Origin: Taudactylus pleione
Taxonomy: Eukaryota > Chordata > Amphibia > Anura > Myobatrachidae
Assembly: GCA_031769625.1 (NCBI GenBank)
Contig: JAUIMM010002311.1
Span: forward strand, 124,001 to 188,000
Reading direction: 5' to 3'
Length of the DNA stretch: 64,000 nucleotides
The translations under genes and the position numbers were made by a program. Of this stretch, positions 1-10,898 are shown piece by piece. The notes under the pieces were generated by a model, which did no database searches, was not told the origin of the DNA, and saw only the letters and a list, made by a program, of their open reading frames with translations. Within the stretch, counting starts at the first letter, position 1. The number at the start of each line of letters is the position of its first letter.

Positions 1-1
1 T

Positions 2-30
2 TTTTCTCTCATGTTGTGTTTAAGAGAAAA
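2..30. other. Inverted repeat TTTTCTCT / AGAGAAAA (type B example)
   Basis: Eight-base arms at 2-9 and 23-30 with a 13-base loop. Type A monomers keep seven pairs (TTTTCTC/GAGAAAA). The GGTTATTCTC variant keeps about five. Hairpin formation is inferred from complementarity only. Confidence 0.75.
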
Positions 31-54
31 CAGCAAATGTAAGTTTTAGGCCAA

Positions 55-72
55 AATGCATTGAAAGCAATG
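55..72. other. AATGCATT palindrome overlapping CATTG-AAAG-CAATG hairpin
   Basis: AATGCATT (55-62) is self-complementary. CATTG (59-63) can pair with CAATG (68-72) across a four-base AAAG loop. The GAAAACAATGG variant keeps the stem with an AAAA loop. The AAACAAAGG variant (49,984; 54,951; 58,996) breaks it. Confidence 0.75.
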
Positions 73-215
73 GAAACAACAAAAGCGCATCCTTTGTGTT
101 ATCTCCTCTTGTAGCAAACACAGACAGCTCAAAATTTCACTGGATGTGTTGAAGACCAAGACACACAAATGTGATATGAAATGGCTTTTCTCCCATGTTG
201 CATTTAAGAGAAAAC

Positions 216-225
216 AGCAATTGCT
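216..225. other. 10-bp palindrome AGCAATTGCT (type A example)
   Basis: A perfect self-complementary decamer found in most type-A monomers, directly after GAGAAAAC. Confidence 0.85.
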
Positions 226-1135
226 CGTTTTAGGCCAAAATGCATTGAAAGCAATGGAAACAACAAAAGCGCATACTTTGTGTTATCTCCTCTTGTAGCA
301 AACACAGACAGCTCAAAATTTCACTGGATGTGTTGAAGACCAAGACACACAAATGTGATATGAAATGGCTTTTCTCCCATGTTGCGTTTAAGAGAAAACA
401 GCAATTGCTTGTTTTAGGCCAAAATGCATTGAAAGCAATGGAAACCACAAAAGCGCATACTTTGTGTTATCTCCTCTTGTAGCAAACACAGACAGCTCAA
501 AATTTCACTGGATGTGTTGAAGACCAAGACACACAAATGTGATGTGAAATGGTTTTTCTCTCATGTTGTGTTTAAGAGAAAACTGCAAATGCACGTTTTA
601 GGCCAAAATGCATTGAAAGCAATGGAAATAACAAAAGCGCATACTTTGTGTTATCTCCTCTTGTAGCTAACACAGACAGCTCAAAATTTCACCAGATCTG
701 TTGAAGACCAAGACCCACAAATGTGATGTGAAATGGTTTTTCTCCCATGTTGCATTTAAGAGAAAACAGCAAATGAACGTTTTAGGCCAAAATGCATTGA
801 AAACAATGGAAACAACAAAAGCACATACTTTGTGTTATCTCCTCTTGTAGCAAACACAGACAGCTCAAAATTTCACTGGATGTGTTGAAGACCAAGACCC
901 ACAAATGTGATGTGAAATGGTTTTTCTCTCATGTTGTGTTTAAGAGAAAACAGCAAATGCACGTTTTAGGCCAAAATGCATTGAAAGCAATGGAAATAAC
1001 AAAAGCGCATCCTTTGTGTTATCTCCTCTTGTAGCAAACACAGACAGCTCAAAATTTCACCAGATCTGTTGAAGACCAAGACGCACAAATGTGATGTGAA
1101 ATGGTTTTTCTCTCATGTTGTGTTTAAGAGAAAAC

Positions 1136-1145
1136 TGCAATTGCA
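1136..1145. other. 10-bp palindrome TGCAATTGCA (type B example)
   Basis: The equivalent site in type-B monomers. Both outer bases differ from type A (A...T becomes T...A), so the decamer stays perfectly self-complementary. Confidence 0.85.
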
Positions 1146-1412
1146 CGTTTTAGGCCAAAATGCATTGAAAGCAATGGAAATAACAAAAGCGCATACTTTG
1201 TGTTATCTCCTCTTGTAGCAAACACAGACAGCTCAAAATTTCACAAAATGTGTTGAAGACCAAGACCCACAAATGTGATGTGAAATGGTTTTTCTCTCAT
1301 GTTGTGTTTAAGAGAAAACTGCAATTGCACGTTTTAGGCCAAAATGCATTGAAAGCAATGGAAATAACAAAAGCGCATACTTTGTGTTATCTCCTCTTGT
1401 AGCAAACACAGA

Positions 1413-2570
1413 CAGCTGTTAATTTCACGAGATGTGATGAAGACCAAGACCCACAAATGTGATGTGAAATGGTTTTTCTCCCATGTTGCGTTTAAGAGAA
1501 AACAGCAATTGCTCGTTTTAGGCCAAAATGCATTGAAAGCAATGGAAACAACAAAAGCGCATACTTTGTGTTATCTCCTCTTGTAGCATACACAGACAGC
1601 TCAAAATTTCACTGGATGTGTTGAAGACCAAGACCCACAAATGTGATGTGGAATGGTTTTTCTCCCATGTTGCGTTTAAGAGAAAACAGCAATTGCTCGT
1701 TTTAGGCCAAAGTGCATTGAAAGCAATGGAAACAACAAAAGCGCATACTTTGTGTTATCTCCTCTTGTAGCAAACACAGACAGCTCAAAATTTCACTGGA
1801 TGTGTTGAAGACCAAGACCCACAAATGTGATGTGAAATGGTTATTCTCCCATGTTGCGTTTAAGAGAAAACAGCAATTGCTCGTTTTAGGCCAAAATGCA
1901 TTGAAAGCAATGGAAACCACAAAAGCGCATACTTTGTGTTATCTCCTCTTGTAGCAAACACAGACAGCTCAAAATTTCACCAGATCTGTTGAAGACCAAG
2001 ACCCACAAATGTGATGTGAAATGGTTTTTCTCTCATGTTGTGTTTAAGAGAAAACTGCAATTGCACGTTTTAGGCCAAAATGTATTGAAAGCAATGGAAA
2101 TAACAAAAGTGCATACTTTGTGTTATCTCCTCTTGTAGCAAACACAGACAGCTCAAAATTTCACGAGATGTGTTGAAGACCAAGACCCACAAATGTGATG
2201 TGAAATGGTTTTTCTCCCATGTTGCGTTTAAGAGAAAACAGCAATTGCTCGTTTTAGGCCAAAATGCATTGAAAGCGATGGAAACAACAAAAGCGCATAC
2301 TTTGTGTTATCTCCTCTTGTAGCAAACACAGACAGCTCAAAATTTCACTGGATGTGTTGAAGACCAAGACCCACAAATGTGATGTGAAATGGTTATTCTC
2401 CCATGTTGCGTTTAAGAGAAAACAGCAATTGCTCGTTTTAGGCCAAAATGCATTGAAAGCAATGGAAACCACAAAAGCGCATACTTTGTGTTATCTCCTC
2501 TTGTAGCAAACACAGACAGCTCAAAATTTCACTGGATGAGTTGAAGACCAAGACCCACAAATGTGATGTG
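1413..2570. repeat. Segmental copy b1 (matches 6013-7170 and 18483-19640)
   Basis: The rare variants GTGGAATGG (near 1,650) and CCAAAGTGCATTG (near 1,710) recur at offsets 4,600 and 17,070. The copies at 6.0 and 18.5 kb also share AAGATAAAACAGC, which this copy lacks, so those two are closer relatives. Confidence 0.85.
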
Positions 2571-2576
2571 AAATGG

Positions 2577-4041
2577 TTTTTCTCTCATGTTGTGTTTAAG
2601 AGAAAACAGCAAATGTAAGTTTTAGGCCAAAATGCATTGAAAGCAATGGAAACAACAAAAGCGCATCCTTTGTGTTATCTCCTCTTGTAGCAAACACAGA
2701 CAGCTCAAAATTTCACTGGATGTGTTGAAGACCAAGACACACAAATGTGATATGAAATGGCTTTTCTCCCATGTTGCATTTAAGAGAAAACAGCAATTGC
2801 TCGTTTTAGGCCAAAATGCATTGAAAGCAATGGAAACAACAAAAGCGCATACTTTGTGTTATCTCCTCTTGTAGCAAACACAGACAGCTCAAAATTTCAC
2901 TGGATGTGTTGAAGACCAAGACACACAAATGTGATATGAAATGGCTTTTCTCCCATGTTGCGTTTAAGAGAAAACAGCAATTGCTTGTTTTAGGCCAAAA
3001 TGCATTGAAAGCAATGGAAACCACAAAAGCGCATACTTTGTGTTATCTCCTCTTGTAGCAAACACAGACAGCTCAAAATTTCACTGGATGTGTTGAAGAC
3101 CAAGACACACAAATGTGATGTGAAATGGTTTTTCTCTCATGTTGTGTTTAAGAGAAAACTGCAAATGCACGTTTTAGGCCAAAATGCATTGAAAGCAATG
3201 GAAATAACAAAAGCGCATACTTTGTGTTATCTCCTCTTGTAGCTAACACAGACAGCTCAAAATTTCACCAGATCTGTTGAAGACCAAGACCCACAAATGT
3301 GATGTGAAATGGTTTTTCTCCCATGTTGCATTTAAGAGAAAACAGCAAATGAACGTTTTAGGCCAAAATGCATTGAAAACAATGGAAACAACAAAAGCAC
3401 ATACTTTGTGTTATCTCCTCTTGTAGCAAACACAGACAGCTCAAAATTTCACTGGATGTGTTGAAGACCAAGACCCACAAATGTGATGTGAAATGGTTTT
3501 TCTCTCATGTTGTGTTTAAGAGAAAACAGCAAATGCACGTTTTAGGCCAAAATGCATTGAAAGCAATGGAAATAACAAAAGTGCATCCTTTGTGTTATCT
3601 CCTCTTGTAGCAAACACAGACAGCTCAAAATTTCACCAGATCTGTTGAAGACCAAGACCCACAAATGTGATGTGAAATGGTTTTTCTCTCATGTTGTGTT
3701 TAAGAGAAAACTGCAATTGCACGTTTTAGGCCAAAATGCATTGAAAGCAATGGAAATAACAAAAGCGCATACTTTGTGTTATCTCCTCTTGTAGCAAACA
3801 CAGACAGCTCAAAATTTCACGAGATGTGTTGAAGACCAAGACCCACAAATGTGATGTGAAATGGTTTTTCTCTCATGTTGTGTTTAAGAGAAAACTGCAA
3901 TTGCACGTTTTAGGCCAAAATGCATTGAAAGCAATGGAAATAACAAAAGCGCATACTTTGTGTTATCTCCTCTTGTAGCAAACACAGACAGCTCAAAATT
4001 TCACGAGATGTGTTGAAGACCAAGACCCACAAATGTGATGT
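2577..4041. repeat. Segmental copy a2 (matches 1-1465)
   Basis: Partner of the first block. Single-base differences include ACGCAC (near 1,081) against ACCCAC here, and CACAAAATG (near 1,243) against CACGAGATG here. Confidence 0.85.
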
Positions 4042-7000
4042 GAAATGGTTTTTCTCTCATGTTGTGTTTAAGAGAAAACTGCAATTGCACGTTTTAGGCC
4101 AAAATGCATTGAAAGCAATGGAAATAACAAAAGCGCATACTTTGTGTTATCTCCTCTTGTAGCAAACACAGACAGCTCAAAATTTCACGAGATGTGTTGA
4201 AGACCAAGACCCACAAATGTGATGTGAAATGGTTTTTCTCCCATGTTGCGTTTAAGAGAAAACAGCAATTGCTCGTTTTAGGCCAAAATGCATTGAAAGC
4301 AATGGAAACAACAAAAGCGCATACTTTGTGTTATCTCCTCTTGTAGCAAACACAGACAGCTCAAAATTTCACTGGATGTGTTGAAGACCAAGACCCACAA
4401 ATGTGATGTGAAATGGTTATTCTCCCATGTTGCGTTTAAGAGAAAACAGCAATTGCTCGTTTTAGGCCAAAATGCATTGAAAGCAATGGAAACCACAAAA
4501 GTGCATACTTTGTGTTATCTCCTCTTGTAGCAAACACAGACAGCTCAAAATTTCACGAGATGTGTTGAAGACCAAGACCCACAAATGTGATGTGAAATGG
4601 TTTTTCTCCCATGTTGCGTTTAAGAGAAAACAGCAATTGCTCGTTTTAGGCCAAAATGCATTGAAAGCAATGGAAACAACAAAAGCGCATACTTTGTGTT
4701 ATCTCCTCTTGTAGCAAACACAGACAGCTCAAAATTTCACTGGATGTGTTGAAGACCAAGACCCACAAATGTGATGTGAAATGGTTATTCTCCCATGTTG
4801 CGTTTAAGAGAAAACAGCAATTGCTCGTTTTAGGCCAAAATGCATTGAAAGCAATGGAAACCACAAAAGCGCATACTTTGTGTTATCTCCTCTTGTAGCA
4901 AACACAGACAGCTCAAAATTTCACTGGATGTGTTGAAGACCAAGACCCACAAATGTGATGTGAAATGGTTATTCTCCCATGTTGCGTTTAAGAGAAAACA
5001 GCAATTGCTCGTTTTAGGCCAAAATGCATTGAAAGCAATGGAAACAACAAAAGTGCCTACTTTGTGTTATCTCCTCTTGTAGCAAACACAGACAGCTCAA
5101 AATTTCACTGGATGTGTTGAAGACCAAGACCCACAAATGTGATGTGAAATGGTTATTCTCCCATGTTGCGTTTAAGAGAAAACAGCAATTGCTCGTTTTA
5201 GGCCAAAATGCATTGAAAGCAATGGAAACAACAAAAGCGCATACTTTGTGTTATCTCCTCTTGTAGCAAACACAGACAGCTCAAAATTTCACTGGATGTG
5301 TTGAAGACCAAGACCCACAAATGTGATGTGAAATGGTTATTCTCCCATGTTGCGTTTAAGAGAAAACAGCAATTGCTCGTTTTAGGCCAAAATGCATTGA
5401 AAGCAATGGAAACCACAAAAGCGCATACTTTGTGTTATCTCCTCTTGTAGCAAACACAGACAGCTCAAAATTTCACCAGATCTGTTGAAGACCAAGACCC
5501 ACAAATGTGATGTGAAATGGTTTTTCTCTCATGTTGTGTTTAAGAGAAAACTGCAATTGCACATTTTAGGCCAAAATGCATTGAAAGCAATGGAAATAAC
5601 AAAAGCGCATACTTTGTGTTATCTCCTCTTGTAGCAAACACAGACAGCTCAAAATTTCACGAGATGTGTTGAAGACCAAGACCCACAAATGTGATGTGAA
5701 ATGGTTTTTCTCTCATGTTGTGTTTAAGAGAAAACTGCAATTGCACGTTTTAGGCCAAAATGCATTGAAAGCAATGGAAATAACAAAAGCGCATACTTTG
5801 TGTTATCTCCTCTTGTAGCAAACACAGACAGCTCAAAATTTCACGAGATGTGTTGAAGACCAAGACCCACAAATGTGATGTGAAATGGTTTTTCTCTCAT
5901 GTTGTGTTTAAGAGAAAACTGCAATTGCACGTTTTAGGCCAAAATGCATTGAAAGCAATGGAAATAACAAAAGCGCATACTTTGTGTTATCTCCTCTTGT
6001 AGCAAACACAGACAGCTGAAAATTTCACGAGATGTGTTGAAGACCAAGACCCACAAATGTGATGTGAAATGGTTTTTCTCCCATGTTGCGTTTAAGAGAA
6101 AACAGCAATTGCTCGTTTTAGGCCAAAATGCATTGAAAGCAATGGAAACAACAAAAGCGCATACTTTGTGTTATCTCCTCTTGTAGCAAACACAGACAGC
6201 TCAAAATTTCACTGGATGTGTTGAAGACCAAGACCCACAAATGTGATGTGGAATGGTTTTTCTCCCATGTTGCGTTTAAGATAAAACAGCAATTGCTCGT
6301 TTTAGGCCAAAGTGCATTGAAAGCAATGGAAACAACAAAAGCGCATACTTTGTGTTATCTCCTCTTGTAGCAAACACAGACAGCTCAAAATTTCACTGGA
6401 TGTGTTGAAGACCAAGACCCACAAATGTGATGTGAAATGGTTATTCTCCCATGTTGCGTTTAAGAGAAAACAGCAATTGCTCGTTTTAGGCCAAAATGCA
6501 TTGAAAGCAATGGAAACCACAAAAGCGCATACTTTGTGTTATCTCCTCTTGTAGCAAACACAGACAGCTCAAAATTTCACCAGATCTGTTGAAGACCAAG
6601 ACCCACAAATGTGATGTGAAATGGTTTTTCTCTCATGTTGTGTTTAAGAGAAAACTGCAATTGCACGTTTTAGGCCAAAATGCATTGAAAGCAATGGAAA
6701 TAACAAAAGTGCATACTTTGTGTTATCTCCTCTTGTAGCAAACACAGACAGCTCAAAATTTCACGAGATGTGTTGAAGACCAAAACCCACAAATGTGATG
6801 TGAAATGGTTTTTCTCCCATGTTGCGTTTAAGAGAAAACAGCAATTGCTCGTTTTAGGCCAAAATGCATTGAAAGCAATGGAAACAACAAAAGCGCATAC
6901 TTTGTGTTATTTCCTCTTGTAGCAAACACAGACAGCTCAAAATTTCACTGGATGTGTTGAAGACCAAGACCCACAAATGTGATGTGAAATGGTTATTCTC

Positions 7001-8159
7001 CCATGTTGCGTTTAAGAGAAAACAGCAATTGCTCGTTTTAGGCCAAAATGCATTGAAAGCAATGGAAACCACAAAAGCGCATACTTTGTGTTATCTCCTC
7101 TTGTAGCAAACACAGACAGCTCAAAATTTCACTGGATGTGTTGAAGACCAAGACCCACAAATGTGATGTGAAATGGTTATTCTCCCATGTTGCGTTTAAG
7201 AGAAAACAGCAATTGCTCGTTTTAGGCCAAAATGCATTGAAAGCAATGGAAACAACAAAAGCGCATACTTTGTGTTATCTCCTCTTGTAGCAAACACAGA
7301 CAGCTCAAAATTTCACTGGATGTGTTGAAGACCAAGACCCACAAATGTGATGTGAAATGGTTATTCTCCCATGTTGCGTTTAAGAGAAAACAGCAATTGC
7401 TCGTTTTAGGCCAAAATGCATTGAAAGCAATGGAAACCACAAAAGCGCATACTTTGTGTTATCTCCTCTTGTAGCAAACACAGACAGCTCAAAATTTCAC
7501 CAGATCTGTTGAAGACCAAGACCCACAAATGTGATGTGAAATGGTTTTTCTCTCATGTTGTATTTAAGAGAAAACTGCAATTGCACGTTTTAGGCCAAAA
7601 TGCATTGAAAGCAATGGAAATAACAAAAGCGCATACTTTGTGTTATCTCCTCTTGTAGCAAACACAGACAGCTCAAAATTTCACCAGATGTGTTGAAGAC
7701 CAAGACCCACAAATGTGATGTGAAATGGTTATTCTCCCATGTTGCGTTTAAGAGAAAACAGCAATTGCTCGTTTTAGGCCAAAATGCATTGAAAGCAATG
7801 GAAACCACAAAAGCGCATACTTTGTGTTATCTCCTCTTGTAGCAAACACAGACAGCTCAAAATTTCACTGGATGTGTTGAAGACCAAGACCCACAAATGT
7901 GATGTGAAATGGTTATTCTCCCATGTTGCATTTAAGAGAAAACAGCAATTGCTCGTTTTAGGCCAAAATGCATTGAAAGCAATGGAAACAACAAAAGCGC
8001 ATACTTTGTGTTATCTCCTCTTGTAGCAAACACAGACAGCTCAAAATTTCACTGGATGTGTTGAAGACCAAGACCCACAAATGTGATGTGAAATGGTTAT
8101 TCTCCCATGTTGCGTTTAAGAGAAAACAGCAATTGCTCGTTTTAGGACAAAATGCATTG

Positions 8160-10330
8160 AAAGCAATGGAAATAACAAAAGCGCATACTTTGTGTTATCT
8201 CCTCTTGTAGCAAACACAGACAGCTCAAAATTTCACCAGATCTGTTGAAGACCAAGACCCACAAATGTGATGTGAAATGGTTTTTCTCCCATGTTGCATT
8301 TAAGAGAAAACAGCAAATGAACGTTTTAGGCCAAAATGCATTGAAAACAATGGAAACAACAAAAGCGCATATTATCTCCTCTTGTAGCAAACACAGACAG
8401 CTCAAAATTTCACTGGATGTGTTGAAGACCAAGACCCACAAATGTGATGTGAAATGGTTTTTCTCTCATGTTGTGTTTAAGAGAAAACTGCAATTGCACG
8501 TTTTAGGCCAAAATGCATTGAAAGCAATAGAAATAACAAAAGTGCATACTTTGTGTTATCTCCTCTTGTAGCAAACACAGACAGCTCAAAATTTCACGAG
8601 ATGTGTTGAAGACCAAGACCCACAAATGTGATGTGAAATGGTTTTTCTCTCATGTTGTGTTTAAGAGAAAACTGCAATTGCACGTTTTAGGCCAAAATGC
8701 ATTGAAAGCAATGGAAATAACAAAAGCGCATACTTTGTGTTATCTCCTCTTGTAGCAAACACAGACAGCTCAAAATTTCACGAGATGTGTTGAAGACCAA
8801 GACCCACAAATGTGATGTGAAATGGTTTTTCTCCCATGTTGCGTTTAAGAGAAAACAGCAATTGCTCGTTTTAGGCCAAAATGCATTGAAAGCAATGGAA
8901 ACAACAAAAGCGCATACTTTGTGTTATCTCCTCTTGTAGCAAACACAGACAGCTCAAAATTTCACTGGATGTGTTGAAGACCAAGACCCACAAATGTGAT
9001 GTGAAATGGTTATTCTCCCATGTTGCGTTTAAGAGAAAACAGCAATTGCTCGTTTTAGGCCAAAATGCATTGAAAGCAATGGAAACCACAAAAGCGCATA
9101 CTTTGTGTTATCTCCTCTTGTAGCAAACACAGACAGCTCAAAATTTCACGAGATGTGTTGAAGACCAAGACCCACAAATGTGATGTGAAATGGTTTTTCT
9201 CCCATGTTGCGTTTAAGAGAAAACAGCAATTGCTCGTTTTAGGCCAAAATGCATTGAAAGCAATGGAAACAACAAAAGCGCATACTTTGTGTTATCTCCT
9301 CTTGTAGCAAACACAGACAGCTCAAAATTTCACTGGATGTGTTGAAGACCAAGACCCACAAATGTGATGTGAAATGGTTATTCTCCCATGTTGCGTTTAA
9401 GAGAAAACAGCAATTGCTCGTTTTAGGCCAAAATGCATTGAAAGCAATGGAAACCACAAAAGCGCATACTTTGTGTTATCTCCTCTTGTAGCAAACACAG
9501 ACAGCTCAAAATTTCACTGGATGTGTTGAAGACCAAGACCCACAAATGTGATGTGAAATGGTTATTCTCCCATGTTGCGTTTAAGAGAAAACAGCAATTG
9601 CTCGTTTTAGGCCAAAATGCATTGAAAGCAATGGAAACAACAAAAGTGCATACTTTGTGTTATCTCCTCTTGTAGCAAACACAGACAGCTCAAAATTTCA
9701 CTGGATGTGTTGAAGACCAAGACCCACAAATGTGATGTGAAATGGTTATTCTCCCATGTTGCGTTTAAGAGAAAACAGCAATTGCTCGTTTTAGGACAAA
9801 ATGCATTGAAAGCAATGGAAACAACAAAAGCGCATACTTTGTGTTATCTCCTCTTGTAGCAAACACAGACAGCTCAAAATTTCACTGGATGTGTTGAAGA
9901 CCAAGACACACAAATGTGATGTGAAATGATTTTTCTCTCATGTTGTGTTTAAGAGAAAACTGCAAATGCACGTTTTAGGCCAAAATGCATTGAAAGCAAT
10001 GGAAATAACAAAAGCGCATACTTTGTGTTATCTCCTCTTGTAGCAAACACAGACAGCTCAAAATTTCACCAGATCTGTTGAAGACCAAGACCCACAAATG
10101 TGATGTGAAATGGTTTTTCTCCCATGTTGCATTTAAGAGAAAACAGCAAATGAACATTTTAGGCCAAAATGCATTGAAAACAATGGAAACAACAAAAGCG
10201 CATATTATCTCCTCTTGTAGCAAACACAGACAGCTCAAAATTTCACTGGATGTGTTGAAGACCAAGACCCACAAATGTGATGTGAAATGGTTTTTCTCTC
10301 ATGTTGTGTTTAAGAGAAAACAGCAATTGC
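8160..10330. repeat. Segmental copy e1 (matches about 10899-13069)
   Basis: Offset 2,739 bp (15 monomers minus 21 bp), with landmarks AATAGAAATAACAAAAGTGC and GAAATGATTTTTCTC in both copies. Confidence 0.8.
8324..8500. repeat. 177-bp variant monomer, copy 1
   Basis: GCGCATATTATCTCC replaces GCGCATACTTTGTGTTATCT...; the 7 bases CTTTGTG are missing. The TTTTAGG-to-TTTTAGG distance is 177. The preceding palindrome site reads ATGAACG. Confidence 0.95.
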
Positions 10331-10333
10331 TCG
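10157..10333. repeat. 177-bp variant monomer, copy 2
   Basis: Same 7-bp deletion, ATGAACA sub-lineage (CpG lost just upstream). It is followed by an A/B chimeric monomer carrying GGACAAAATGC. Confidence 0.95.
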
Positions 10334-10370
10334 TTTTAGGACAAAATGCATTGAAAGCAATGGAAACAAC
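10291..10370. repeat. A/B chimeric monomer segment, copy 1
   Basis: The left arm is type B (CTCTCATGTTGTG) but the palindrome and tail are type A (CAGCAATTGCTCG, GGACAAAATGC, GAAACAAC). The switch lies between the hairpin arms and the palindrome, roughly 10,310-10,323. Confidence 0.85.
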
Positions 10371-10517
10371 AAAAGCGCATACTTTGTGTTATCTCCTCTT
10401 GTAGCAAACACAGACAGCTCAAAATTTCACTGGATGTGTTGAAGACCAAGACCCACAAATGTGATGTGAAATGGTTTTTCTCCCATGTTGCATTTAAGAG
10501 AAAACAGCAAATGAACA

Positions 10518-10694
10518 TTTTAGGCCAAAATGCATTGAAAACAATGGAAACAACAAAAGCGCATATTATCTCCTCTTGTAGCAAACACAGACAGCTCAAA
10601 ATTTCACTGGATGTGTTGAAGACCAAGACCCACAAATGTGATGTGAAATGGTTATTCTCCCATGTTGCGTTTAAGAGAAAACAGCAATTGCTCG
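10518..10694. repeat. 177-bp variant monomer, copy 3
   Basis: ATGAACA sub-lineage. It lies 361 bp (one 177 plus one 184) after copy 2, so two deleted units are separated by a single full monomer. Confidence 0.95.
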
Positions 10695-10898
10695 TTTTAG
10701 GACAAAATGCATTGAAAGCAATGGAAACAACAAAAGCGCATACTTTGTGTTATCTCCTCTTGTAGCAAACACAGACAGCTCAAAATTTCACTGGATGTGT
10801 TGAAGACCAAGACACACAAATGTGATGTGAAATGGTTTTTCTCTCATGTTGTGTTTAAGAGAAAACTGCAAATGCACGTTTTAGGCCAAAATGCATTG

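Larger units (their letters stand above)
44..227. repeat. Reference monomer (184 bp), phase set at TTTTAGG
   Basis: This is the first complete monomer in the phase used here, running from one TTTTAGG to the next. In order it holds TTTTAGGCC, the AATGCATT palindrome, the CATTG-AAAG-CAATG hairpin, a GAAACAAC variable site, a CpG-containing GCGCAT, a pyrimidine-rich TATCTCCTCTTGTAGC stretch, ACAGACAGCTCAAAATTTCAC, the CACTGGATGTG variable site, GAAGACCAAGAC, the ATGTGATGTGAAATGG region, the TTTTCTC...GAGAAAA arms, and the AGCAATTGCT palindrome. A typical monomer counted by hand is 72/184 G+C. Confidence 0.95.
1..1465. repeat. Segmental copy a1 (matches 2577-4041)
   Basis: Monomer variants match in order at a constant offset of 2,576 bp (14 monomers), including the rare ATGTAAG, GATATGAAATGGC and GCACATAC variants. 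The match breaks near 1,465, where this copy turns to type A and the other stays type B. Confidence 0.85.
1..8130. repeat. Array domain 1: full-length monomers only
   Basis: No 177-bp monomers occur here. A special variant (ACACACAAATGTGATATG followed by GGCTTTTCTCCC) is found only at about 160-190, 345-370, 2736-2765 and 2920-2945, and the ATGTAAG variant only near 38 and 2614. These mark the two copies of the first block. There is no gene or unique sequence in this stretch. Confidence 0.85.

Noticed and set aside
224..241. CENP-B box-like stretch GCTCGTTTTAGGCCAAA
   Set aside because: Against the NTTCGNNNNANNCGGGN core only about five of nine essential positions match, and the CGGG end is absent. 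Most type-B monomers also lack the TCG. Not supported as a binding site.
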